This document shows positions 12,601-24,600 of a stretch of DNA of 64,000 nucleotides, in pieces; within the stretch, counting starts at the first letter, position 1, and each line of letters begins with the position of its first letter. Source of the DNA: Dipteris shenzhenensis (lineage: Eukaryota > Polypodiophyta > Polypodiopsida > Gleicheniales). Under the pieces are notes generated by a model, which worked only from the letters and a program-made list of their open reading frames with translations, was not told where the DNA came from and searched no databases. Made by a program: the position numbers and the translations under genes. The stretch is from NCBI GenBank assembly GCA_047967505.1, contig CM106540.1, one strand, 5' to 3'.

Positions 12601-15600
12601 GAGACTCATAAGATGGCTGAAGCTAATAAGGCTTTCGCCCATCTACGGTAGTCTCAGTTTTTCCTTTCAATCCACAATCTTCTATTCTATTTGTGTGTTG
12701 AAACCCTCAATGTAGTATCCTTGCATGACTCATATTGAGACATGGCAGGGACATCTAGATAGGTGGTGATCGGCATCCAAAGCCCTGCCCAACTCCTCCG
12801 TCTTTATTCCCAGCCTCAAGGCTAGGTCCTCTGATATGAAATTATCAGTAGCCCCTGGATCAAATAAAATCAGCGCTTGCTGGTCTTTGACTTTGCCCCA
12901 TGATAGCAGCAATTCTCGTTCTTCTGGGTTTGAAACATGACCCAGTATGTCAGGAATTCCTCCTGCCATTGGCTTTTGCGGTCCTCGTGGCTTCTCTGCC
13001 TCTTTTCCCTTCGAAGTTGAAGGCTTTTCTGGGCACTGGGCAGCCACATGCCCCTCTTTGCCACACTTACAGCATTTCCCATCTCTGCGAAACTCAGCTA
13101 TCTGTTCAGGAGTGAATGGGGATTTGCCTTTATAAGTCTTTGAAAATTGAGTACCCCTCAGCTTCTGAGGCTGAAACCCTTTCTTTTCAACCTTGGGGTA
13201 CTCTTTCTTTTCTGATTTTGAAAAATCAGTTTTCTTTCTTTCAGCACGTCTTGCATGCAAGGATAGTATTGTAGATGGATCTTGTAACGGCACAAGACTA
13301 GCTACTGAAGCTGAATGCATAAGGTCTTGAATGTTCTTTGCCCCCAAAGCATTTACTACTGCCTGAATTCTTGGACTGAGGCCTGCTCTGTACTTTCTCA
13401 TTTGGGTTCCTTTGGAGATCTTTTTGAAAGGTGCAACCTACAAATAAGCATCCCAAAACTTTTGGTTGTACACATCCATCATATCTCCTGCATCCATATG
13501 CAAACTGTCCCAATCTTGAAGAACATGGTCTTTGAACTGTTTAGGCATAAACTGTTGGTAGAAGGCTTTCTTGAAGTCCTTCCACCTCTTTGGGGCTGAC
13601 CCATTTGTGGTCTGTGCACTCCACCATGCACTAGCTGTCGCTGTCAAGTGTAAACTGACCATTGTTAATTTGGAGGATTCTGAAAACTTTTCTGTACCAA
13701 ATGCAGCATCAAACTGCGTGATGAACTGCAATGCTTTGTTTGTATGACCATATTGTCCATTATAGGTCATAAACTTGATAGATTTGCCTCCCTCTTTGAA
13801 TTCTTTGGTCTCTCTGGAAGACTACTCTTCCTAGACTTCTTGTGTTTCCTTCTTTTCCTGGATGGTTTATCTGATAAAGAAGAAGATACAGAAGTAAAGC
13901 TCGAGGTAGATGGCAAAGAACTTGGAGATCGGTGATGATGCCTCGATCTCGTCCTGCTATGAGACCGTCCCCTATGAGACCTCTCTTTCTTTGGCTGTAC
14001 ACGAGAGTGTGCCTCTGGCATTGGCACATCATACGCTGTGTTAGGCATAGTTTCTGCTTGAAACAAATGCTGAGCTCTTGGATCCCTTCTGAGATTTTCC
14101 ATCTCCTGTAGACGAGTGCGTACCATCTGCTCAAATTCTTGCTGATTTTGCTGCACACTTCTTTGTCTTAGAGGTGCATCCCTATCTTGTGAATCCCATT
14201 GGATAGGTGATTGAGCCATTTTCTTACAACTTGTATGAGATCTGCAAGTTTCTCACACACACTATGTATGCAACTGATGCACGTTGCCTTTGCTTTTCAG
14301 AAAGAAAGTACCTCAACAAGAGGTGTCTTGCATTCACAACTTGTGCTAGTAATGGGTTGCCAGTTCAAAGCATAAACTCACAAAATTGCCAAGGCATCAA
14401 CAACTATATTGCCCCTTTTCTGGCTGTTGCAAAAAGCATTCAGAATGCATCTGACTCATCTTTTCCTGAGCACGAAGGCATGCATATTCTTTTTCTGCAA
14501 ATCTCTGATTTTACTGTGTTTCTGCTGCTTTTCTGACAGTAAATACTCAGATAGGTGAAGACTGCTGGCAGAAACAGTCTCTGCAACTCTTTTTTTTTTT
14601 TGGGGACAGTAACTAGATGGGTAACCGGCTAGTTACACTAACCAAACTGACTGGTTCTGGTTTGGTTAGTTTGCAACTAGACTAACTGGACTGGTCACAG
14701 TCTAGTTACACCAACCAAACTGGTCTGGTTAGGCCAGATTAATTGTGCCAAGGTTGAACTGACTGGGTACTGGTTCAACTAACCAGAGTTAACTAGCTGT
14801 AGTTAACTTGACCAGGGTTTCACTAACCACGGGTGAACCAACCAAGATTAACTGTACCAGGGTTAGCTGTCAGGCCAGCACCAGGTCACATGTGTGCCAC
14901 GTCAGCATCCACTCAGGCCTGCAATTGTCTGCCATATCAGCAAGCTCTAGCTAAATGCCACGTGTCTTTGTGCCACTTCAGCATATGGCACGTCACTGCC
15001 ACGTGTCAGGTGGCCAGGTCAGGGCCACGTCAGCCACTTGCATGCACCATATTGCCACATCATCCTGCCCGTGTGGACGTGTAGCCACGTCATCATCTAT
15101 GTGTCACTTCCACATCAGCGCATGTCAAGACCTCTGCCACGTGTGCACCACATCAGCAAATGACATCAGCGTCAGCGTCAGCATCCCTGCCTGGCTGGCC
15201 AGCGTCGTCCATTGCGGGAGGTTCTCTGCTTGCGCCTTTTTCACGGGACCTTGAAAGCGAAAGGGATTTCATCAACAGTCTTTGCTGCTTGGTTGGGCGT
15301 CGCTCCGTTCTCAATCCTCTTGATTATTAGAGTAATAGTCCGCTCCCTGCATGGGTTCTCCGTCAGACACCTTTGCAATCCATGACACCCTACGTGGGTT
15401 CTCAACGTTTCAAGCCTTTATAAGAGTTCGACAGCAATCTTTGCCAGCATCTCTGGAAGGCAACGCAAATACCCACCATTCTCCCACTGTTTGTCACTTC
15501 ACAAAAATACCCGGAAGAGCATGACGCCGTTCTGCTTTTTTTTGCATAACGGACTGTTGATGACGGCCTTCCCTTAAGGCTTACTTTCCGTCAGGCATGC

Positions 15601-18600
15601 TATGCCAAAGCCTGCGTTCTTCAATCTTGGATCGTCACTTCCTAGGAGGAAAATGAGACCTTACGCTCTAATACCAATGAAACCTTACTCGTAAAAGACA
15701 GAAGATGCATTATCATTTCTCTCCCTCTCTCCCTCTCTCAACAGAGACACTAGGGCCTAGGACAACAGTCGGGCTGGACCCCCCCGAAGGATTTTATTAC
15801 TTGAGAGAAGAAGGAATACATGAGTTCAGCGTGGAAGCTGCTCATACCAGTCCAAAACGTGAGTGAATCATTACATGAGCTCTAAGGCTCCCCTTCTTGG
15901 CAACAAGCCACTTGTCAATTTCTACATTACTTTCCTAATTACGTGCCACTAAGGGCAACTCCGGAGTATTCGAAGCACTTGGTCATGCGAACCGCCTCCT
16001 AGACTCTTGGTAGGCTCCATTGCGCTGAGGAAAATCACTCTTTTTAGTACCTGCAACAATTAATTAAAGCGCACCACCATGGCACCCATTAATTGTTAGC
16101 GCTTTGCATGCAAATAACACACTGTGGACTAATTCTAGCCACGATGGGCGTCCCCACTGAACACATGTGCACACATAACAAATGTAAAAAAATATATTTA
16201 TATTTATTCTCTGGTTGACCGGAGTCAACACTCTTGATTATAATTAAGAGGCTTTGACCAAGGGTCGAGGCGCTTTAATTATAGTCAAGTCTCTCCAACC
16301 GAAGTTGTCACATCTTGGTTAACCGTAGTTAACCCTCTTGGCAATAAACCAAGTCTCGTTGACCGAGGTCAACACTCTTTGACCGTAGTCAGCTCTGTGG
16401 TTCTCTAGTTAACCGTAGTTAACCCTCTTGGTAATAAACCAAGTCTCACCGACCGAAGTCAGGTTTACTTGACTAGAGTCAAGTATCTTTGATTGTAGTC
16501 AATTTTCTGACCATTAAAAGAACTCTTTGACCATAACTAACACATATGAAAACTCTTTAATTATGATCAAATAAATGGTCAACTAGGATATTTACATGAT
16601 GGTGACAAGAAGCTTGGCACAGTCAAAGAAAGTTTAAGCTACATGAAGCTCCCGAGACTCCTGAGCACCTGGCTGCTCCCACTGCCCCCCTCCCGCCATC
16701 TCGTCCTTCCCGCAGCCCCTTCCGCCTCCTTCGCCTCGCTCCCCCTCGTCGCCTCCCCCCTCGACCTCCTCCTCCTTCCGCCGCCTCTACCACCTCCCCC
16801 CTTTGCCTTCTCCGCCTACTGTCGCCCCCACCTCTGCCTCGTACCGCCCCCACCTCCTCCCCCTTCCGCCTTCTCCGCCTCCTTCTCTCTCCCTCCCTGC
16901 CGGTTTTCTTCTCCCGCCTCCTCTTCGCCTCGCTTTCTCTCCCTCCTCGCCTTCTCATCCCCCCCCTTCCTCCTTCTCCACCTTTCTTTCTCCCTGCCTT
17001 CCTCTTTCCTCTTCCGTCCTTACCCCCCCTCACCTTGCCTCTCCGCCTTCCCCTCTGACACTTTTTTCCCTTTCTCTTCTTCCTCCGTGCAGCGGGAGCA
17101 TTTGCGCTTGTTAAGGCGAAAGAAAACCTTGGTGGTGACCCTTGGTCTGGCCAGAGGGGCTCTATGGCAGCACCCTCGAATCTGACAGCCGTTAAGGTTT
17201 TTTCCCCAGCTGACAAGCAACAGGTACAGCAGGCAGTTCAGTCCCTCCAAGACAAGGCGCTTGTGGGCAGAATTATGGGCCTCACGCCTACACAGAGACA
17301 AGTGTGAGAGGGGATCCAGATGAGCTTGACATTAGAGGGCGACCACATCCAGGAGGTCACCATCTATGGACGAGGCATTTTCCTCATCTAGCTGAGCTCC
17401 CTTGACACCGCCTGGACATCTGTGGAGCAGAGCCCCATACTCCTTGGCCCGCACCTTGTCTACCTCTTTCCTTGGTATCATGGGTTCACAGTAGAGGACA
17501 TGGATACAGCACACTATGTTCCACAGTTTCCGGTTACACTCCGTTTCCGAGGGCTTCCCAAGGAGTATCGAGCCATCCTCCCTTCCATTGGCTAGGCATT
17601 TGGCACGGTGCTAGAGTCCCCACCAGAGACGACCGCCTCCGTTCTAGCATATGATGGAGTCCCCAAGATCAGACTGGTGGTGGAGAGCCCGGAGTCCCTC
17701 CCAGAGTTGATCCTTCTCGAGACCCTGGAAGGAGGCACACTTCGCCAGAGCATGGAGATCTCCGAGCTACCAAGCCAGTGTCTTCGATGTAGACAGATGG
17801 GCCACCTCGCCAGAGATTGCCCCCGTGGCCTCCCTCGTGCGCCTCCTCCCCCTCCTCCACAGAGTAGGCAGAGTCAGCAGGCCCGAGTTCAGCGTCCTCT
17901 CAGGCAGGAGTAACAGGAGTCTTAGACCCCATGGGTTACCCCCTCGGAAGGGAACTGGACACAGGTTAAAAAGAAAACGAAAACAAGCAAGGAGGCCCGC
18001 AAACGACGTAGACAGAGGACCAACTGCAGGGAGAGGGACAAGGTTGACCGAGAGGCCTCGAAAGAGGAACAACAGGAGCCCCCCCAGAAGCGGGAGCCTC
18101 TGCCCATCTAGCCGATCGTCCAGCTTCGGAAGTCCAGCCTCCGCACCCACCCTCGTAGCATAGCAAAGAGCTCCAGGAGCTCTAGATGCGACGATGGCGG
18201 AAGCCGTAGTCGCTAGCTCAATGAGGGTCGTGGAGGAGCCGATTCAGAGCCCTGGCGAGCCTGATTAGCAGGGGGGCCTGAGGCCCCCCTTTTCCCTCCT
18301 CCTCCCCCTTCCCCTCCTCCTCTTCACTTTCCCCTCCCCCTCTAGGGTTCCCCTCGCCCCCTCCCCCCCCCAGTCCCCCCTCTGATGGTCACTCTCATCA
18401 CCCGTCCCCCGCCCTCTATCCCCCGTGTCCCGACCTCTCCCTCTCCCGCCGCTCCCCTCTCCACTTCAGTAGCAGCTTCTTCCGCTTCAACACTCCTGCT
18501 ATCAGGCAAGCGAACGACTGCCTCCTCATCGCAGCAACAAGTTTGCTCAGAGAGGGATCTTGAGTGACGAGGCTCGTCCTCCCGGCCAACAGCTCCCAAC

Positions 18601-21600
18601 CTCGAGCCTGGGCGTTCCTTACCGCGGGACTTCTGGAGGTTAGGACCGTGGAACTATCTGGAGATTTTGGACTCATATCCTCTACCATTGCAGATCACGC
18701 TCATGGTCCTTCAGCCCGGCAAGGGGGGTTTGATCAGTGCAGTGGGATCTTAGACACACCCCGTTTGGAGATTTTCGTTTGCCTCCATAGGGTTGGAGAA
18801 GTGGTCCTCGGAGGTGTCTGATGCTATTTTGGGTAATTAGCTTATGCTCATGATGGACGAGTGGATGGGACCACAGGGACTAGATCTTTGGTACGCCCAT
18901 GGCGCGGAGGCGAACTTTCAACTGAGCTTCACGCGCGAGGAGCCGGTGTGTGGTTTAGTGACAGGAGTTATCAGATTGCCAATGGAGGCAAAAGTGGACC
19001 AAGCACACTTTTGGGCCCTCCAGAGGTGTGCGGATTTGTTCGGGGTGGAAGCATCCTTCATGATGAAGTGGGCACGGAAGATCGGTATTGAGCCGATATC
19101 CACCCTAGTATGACGTCGCACAGACACTGACTACTCGCCCTCCAAATCTCCAGCAAAATCACACAAGTCAGTCTTTCTAGGACAGGCACCCACCCATGGG
19201 AGAGCCCTGTTCCTGACTCCTCCGTCCTCATGAGTTGGACCATAGTGAGTTGGAACGTACACGGGCTCCACGATCGTATTCGTAGCGAGCTGTAGTACCT
19301 GATGCTCTAGCAGGAGTTGCAGAGGGTAGTGGTAGGGCGAGCAGTGGACATCCTTATGATTCAGGAGCACATGTTTTCAGGAGCAGACATCAGATGGCGC
19401 CATCACCTTCTTTCAAGGAGAGGTCCAGAGGAGTGGTCTCCCATAGTAAGGACGGAGCGGAGTGCATCTCAATCTCACAGACCTTGGCTCTAGAGGTCTA
19501 CGATTAGGGCGGGCTCATTCCAGGACGGGCAGTTTGGATGGGAGTTCGGATGCGAGAGTCTAGGATTGGAATCTTGAACGTGTATGCCCCAGCGTGTAGA
19601 TAGCATCGTCCGGCCTTTTGGAGGAGGCTGTCAGAGTGTCTTCCGGATGTTGACTCCTGTATTATTGGAGGGGACTTCCCCAACCTGAAGTTTAGGGAAG
19701 ACAAGCAGGGCGGCGCCTCGTTCTCTGAGATGCCAGCAGCAGAGCGTAGTATCTGAAAGCAGTTCATTTTCATGATCAGTGGCAGAGACCCATGGAGAGA
19801 GCCAGAGTTCAGCAGGACTCCTAGCAGCCTTCTCTTCTCCTTTGGACAGAGCAGACACGATGGATTGCTCGAGAGATTAGATCACTTCTATGTTGGGGAC
19901 TGGGCATTGGGCATTACACAAAGGCGGCGCTATCAGGCTTCTGGCAAGTACCACGATGTCCGACCACTCTCCAGTGGTACTTCACTTGGATCAGCCCAGC
20001 TGAGGTCTCCCCCAGAAGGGGGTCCGCATCCTAGAGGACCTCTTGCAGGACGAGGAGATTTAGCAGGTTATGGCAGAGATCTGGGAGCACTCAGAGATGG
20101 CACCGAGTGAGGGCTGGGCTGCGTGGGTTGCCGATGCGATTCAGAGGAGCAATGTGGAGCTGCAGGCTCACGCCCTTAGGTGGAGGAGGACCCTTCAGGA
20201 GCGCGAGCGGGCTTTGAGGAGAGACCTCGCCTCCATCGAGAGGCTCAGGGAGTAGGACCTAGTGTCTCAGTGGCTTAGTGATAGATTGGAGAGCGCTCAT
20301 CTCGAGCTTCAGGACACGGAGCTGCGGCGAGCTGAGTTCTCTTATCTTTCCTCCCGGGCCTGATGGGTACAGCAAGGGGATAGGATGATGAAGCAGTTCT
20401 TTCAAACCACTGGGCCCCGATTGACAGGCACACAGCTACAGCGTCTCCGGGACTCGCAGGGCATCATGCACATTGATCCGTAGGAGATTCTTGACATGAC
20501 CACCGGTTTTTATAGCCAGCTCTTTCAGACAGAGAGGATGACCCCAGCCGGTCTTGTGGCTCGAGAGTTGGTTTGAGATCATGTTCCGATAGTAGTCTCG
20601 CGGGACCTATGCAACGCGTTAGTGGCAAACCAGGTCCTTGCCACTGCCTGGTATATTGCCTCCTGTTGGTGCTTTCACAGAGGATGCATTGGGCAGCTTC
20701 GACGGTTGGTACGGAAGTTCCTTTGAGCAGGTTCAGACGGCACGAGGAACACTAGGGCCCGAGTAGCTTGGCAGATGGTGATCATGCCGCAAGCACTGGG
20801 AGGCTTGGGTATCATTGATCCAGAGATGCAGAGCAGGGCTCTTCTAGGCAAGTTGGTGGTTCGTTGCCTTACCCTAGGTACTGAGCCTTGGAAGCTCCTC
20901 TTACAGAGAGGGCTTCTGAGGAACACCCCATGCACTGGGGGATAGTGGCAACCTTCACATAGATGGATCTTCTCAGAGGCCCCCCTTGCGGGGAAGGGCT
21001 CCCCCCTGATGAGGAGCCTCCACAGGGTTTGGCGACTAGCAGGGGGCCTCATCCGTTCTCCACTCAAATGCAGAGAGGAGTTTGAGCGCCAACCCCTTAT
21101 GTGGCACCCAGAGGTCAGAGATCAGGAGGGACGTATGCTTGGACAGCGGACTCACATTGGCTGGGCACAGTGGAACAGTGGTCCAGCAGGGTCTTTTGGT
21201 CGCTGGAGCAGACTACCTATGGAGGCAGAGGTGAGGCTTGACGCCCTAGCGCATCTGAGTGGGGCAGGGCAACGGATGGTCGAGATCGACTTAGCCATTC
21301 CTGAGTCCTGGTGGGAAGGACCTCACATTTGGAGAGACAGCAGATGGTTGGGGTAGTTTTCCCGTACTGGTGTTCCTTTGAGGATTTTGATGCAGCGTGG
21401 CAGCATGCACCCCGACTTCTTCCGTGTAGGACTTGAAGGCCTGCTTCAGCCCCTCACTGGGAGTGACCCTGAGATGGATGGGAGTCTTGATGGGATACAC
21501 TGACAGATGATCAGAGTGGTAGGACGCTTGGGGAAGGAGTGGCACATTGATCCCAGTATCTCAGAGCAAGACGCCTTCCGATGGCGCCTCTGGCTATGGG

Positions 21601-24600
21601 AGGGTAGACCCTTAAGGGAGGTCTAGTGGGACCCAGGGGAGTAGTTTTGGCTCTCCACGGGCGGCCTAGCTGAGACGATAGATGAGGTGCCTTTCTTTTC
21701 CTACACCACACGGATTGGTAGGATACTTCAGATGGACTCGTCAAGATGGGACTCCCTCGAGGGAAAGACACTGGGTGACCCAGAGAGTGCCCCGGGATGT
21801 TCACTCCAGGTTTTGGACGCGGTTGTGGTCCAGCTTGTGGCCGAGGAAGATCTCATACTTCTTCTGGCTGGCAGCCCACGGAGGCTTGCCCATCGGCCCG
21901 TGGTTGGAGCAGATGCGAGTGGAGGGGTAGTGCCACTGCTGCTCAGATGGTGTCCTGGAGACTATCCCGCACTACTTATGGAGCTGTCGTAGCGTAGCGA
22001 GGATCTGGATGAGAGCCCTCAGAATCATGACACGCATGCAGAGCATACACAGAGATTACACCTGGGGGATGGTGGCTTGGTTGACAGAGGGAGGACACGC
22101 GTTTCAGATTGATGAGATCTCCCCAGCCTACCAGATACAGGGTCAGAGCATTCAGAGGATTGCACTTCACGAGGCAGTCCCCCTTGACACCCTAGCTTCT
22201 CCTTCTCCTAGGGAGGATAGTGTTTGGGAGATGGTAGCCAGCATCATGGCTTGGAACATCTGGGTGGCTCGGTGCAGTCTTGTGATGGGAGAGCGCCCGG
22301 TTCCACCCTCAGCTACCTTGGTTGCCATCTGGCAGGATATCATTTACACTCTACGGTCCACCTGGGAGCGCGGGACTCCAGGCTCCAGGGTGACTATTGA
22401 GAGGCGTGCTCGTTTCTGCAAGGCTTGGCCTGCAGGTGTTTTCTATATCCTCACTCCGCGAGGGATTCACTGGCTGTATAGTCCCCCCACTTGGCTGTTA
22501 GCCCCAGTTCGAGAGATCCCCTAGGCAATGAGCTGGGCTTCTTTGGAACAGCAGGCCGGTTTTTCTTTCAGCCTTTTCCGGTTTTTTCATACTTAGCACC
22601 TTCGGGGCTGTTGTCTTGTATGAAATCTTTCAAGCATTAATAGAAGGTTCCTTTCTTTGAAAAAAAAAAAAGAGTTACCACAAGGTAAAACAGCCATAGG
22701 CTCTAGAGAGTTTACAGAATCAATAAGTGCTCTGATGGAAATTCAGAAATACAATGCAAGGCTTGTTGCAAGGGGACACAGCTAGGTTGAAGGTAGATTA
22801 TTCAAAGACTTTTGCACATGTGGCAAAACTCAGCAGCATAAGAATAGTATATTCTATTGCAGCACAAAGGAGCTGGCCAATCTTCTTGTTCGGTGTGAAA
22901 TCAGCATTGTTGAATGATTAGGTATATGTGCAGCAACCTGAGGGCTTTGTACAGAAGGAGAGAACCTCTTGTGTGTGAATTGAAAAAGGCTCTTAATGGC
23001 TTGAAATAGGCTGGGTACCCAGGGTGTGGTTGAAGAGATCTAGTAGCTAGCTAGGAACGGAATGGAAATGTGAAAAGCATAATGAAAAGCAAAATGGAAA
23101 GGAAAATGAAAGAACAAGTGCTAGGCAATAATAACCAAAATACTCACATGATATAAAGCTTGATCTTGACTGATCTCATAGACAATAGACAAGTACAATG
23201 CTATATAGTGTGACACTAGACTCTAGAAAGCCATAGTGTATATGGGATAACTCCCAATATGACATGTGGCATGTCTAGGACTCACTAGACTATAAAACAC
23301 ACCTAGAACACTCATTTTAGACTCACTTTGACTTCATATTCCAACACCCCCCCATGAAGGCAAGGTGAGAGACTACTGGAATGGAACCAAGAGCAGAACA
23401 TGACAATAACAGTCTAAGGTGAGGGACTATTGGAATGGAACCAAGAACAGAACATGACAATGACGGTCATCAAACTGTGCACCCTATGTAACTCAGAGGC
23501 TGAAGTCTGGAGTGTGTTCAGAGGTTGATTCAAGCACTCTTACGGCTTTAGACTCAACATGCTCAGAGGCTCATGTTATAGCATGGCTACATGACCAGCT
23601 CATAGGTCTAGGAATACACTAACATCTTGGAACTCGGCCAAGCCTGATAACGAGACCTATCAAAGCCAAGACATGGCTCCCACAATACATCCCCCTCTAA
23701 ACCTATCAAAGCCAATACATGGCTCCCACAGTATATCCTCCCTTGGCTTTATAACATGACATGTTAGGAAGCCACACACCAAAATAGGAAAACCAATACA
23801 TCTTTTTAGGAGGACTATCCAAGGCAGAGGACCTTTAGACTCAATGAAAACCAAACACTCAATACATATCATTTTAGGGGGACTACACAGGGTAGTTGCA
23901 TCATGCTTAGGCTGTCAAATCATTGAGCTCCAGAACAAAATTCGGGCGCAGAAACAAATTTCGTCACTTCTTGCGAGGGCTGTAACTTTTCATAGAAAAC
24001 TTGGATTGCAATGATGTAAAAGCGAAATTTGTAGTGCTCAAGGTTCTCTACAACTTTGCTGAAGACACAAAGCCGTGATTCTGCTTCTAGATCCGGATAG
24101 AAGTGTCACATCGTCCGTAGGTCACAGAAAGATGTAGCTGAAGGAAGGAGAAGAGAGGTGGCAGATCATGGCGTGGAGAAGAGAGCTCAAGGAAGGAGAG
24201 AAGAGGGCAACATGCCAAGGAGGAGGAGGTAGAGTAGCTTCATCGGCCTCCCTCACCTCAAGCTCTTGGAAGGGAAAGGGAAAGAGAGAGCTTGTGACTC
24301 TCATATAGAGACACGACTGTTTAGGTGACATCATGCACAAGCCCGTGGTACAGATAAAAGGCCTTTTGGGAATCCACAAAGCAGCAATATACTCTCTCTT
24401 TCTGCCGGTATTAGACCTTCCCTATGAGAGATTTTACGGTGAATATGCGATCCAATGTGGAGAGAGATAGAGCTATCATTTCGTGAAGAAGTGAATAAAC
24501 ATGAAAACAAGAGGCTAGATAAATGTCAAGGGAAATATGGAAAACGAGGGAAAGTGATTGAATGAACAGAGAGTAAAGGAAGAAGTAAATAAAAGAAATT

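Larger units (their letters stand above)
7936..16607 (-). mobile_element. Ty3/gypsy chromovirus-type LTR retrotransposon (element 1), 8.67 kb
   Basis: The element lies on the minus strand with two LTRs that begin TG and end CA on either strand. A PBS lies next to the right LTR and a PPT next to the left. Internal order on the minus strand is gag (14219-12765), protease, RT, RNase H (to 10345), integrase and chromodomain (10290-8899). Flanks GGAAG (7931-7935) and AGAAG (16608-16612) are a five-base target duplication with one difference. gag and RT are frameshifted, so it is not autonomous as it stands. Confidence 0.9.
16608..22671 (+). mobile_element. LINE A body (L1-type non-LTR retrotransposon), decayed and internally deleted
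   Basis: In order: a pyrimidine-rich 5' region (16670-17090), ORF1 with a CCHC knuckle (17163-18160), a linker, an endonuclease (19230-20000), a thumb/connection region without the RT core (20270-21000), a C-terminal zinc-type region (21700-22524), a 3' UTR and A12 (22660-22671). Many stops are present. Copies of its 3' end recur at 6077-6906 and, inverted, at 26660-27620 and 28605-28760. Confidence 0.8.
7918..22685 (+). mobile_element. LINE A with its target-site duplication, including the nested gypsy element
   Basis: GAGTTACCACACAGG (7918-7932) and GAGTTACCACAAGG (22672-22685) flank the insertion. The second copy follows a 12-A tail (22660-22671), as expected for a LINE on the + strand. 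Only a few bases of LINE 5' end precede the gypsy LTR at 7936; the LINE continues at 16608. The copia frame reads on across the two duplicates, confirming one insertion event into copia. Confidence 0.75.

Noticed and set aside
16623-17216. A 197-residue minus frame and a 180-residue plus frame with Arg/Gly/Lys- or Pro/Ser/Leu-rich translations
   Set aside because: Both are read from the same C/T-rich tract at the LINE A 5' end; length and composition follow from the nucleotide bias, not from coding.
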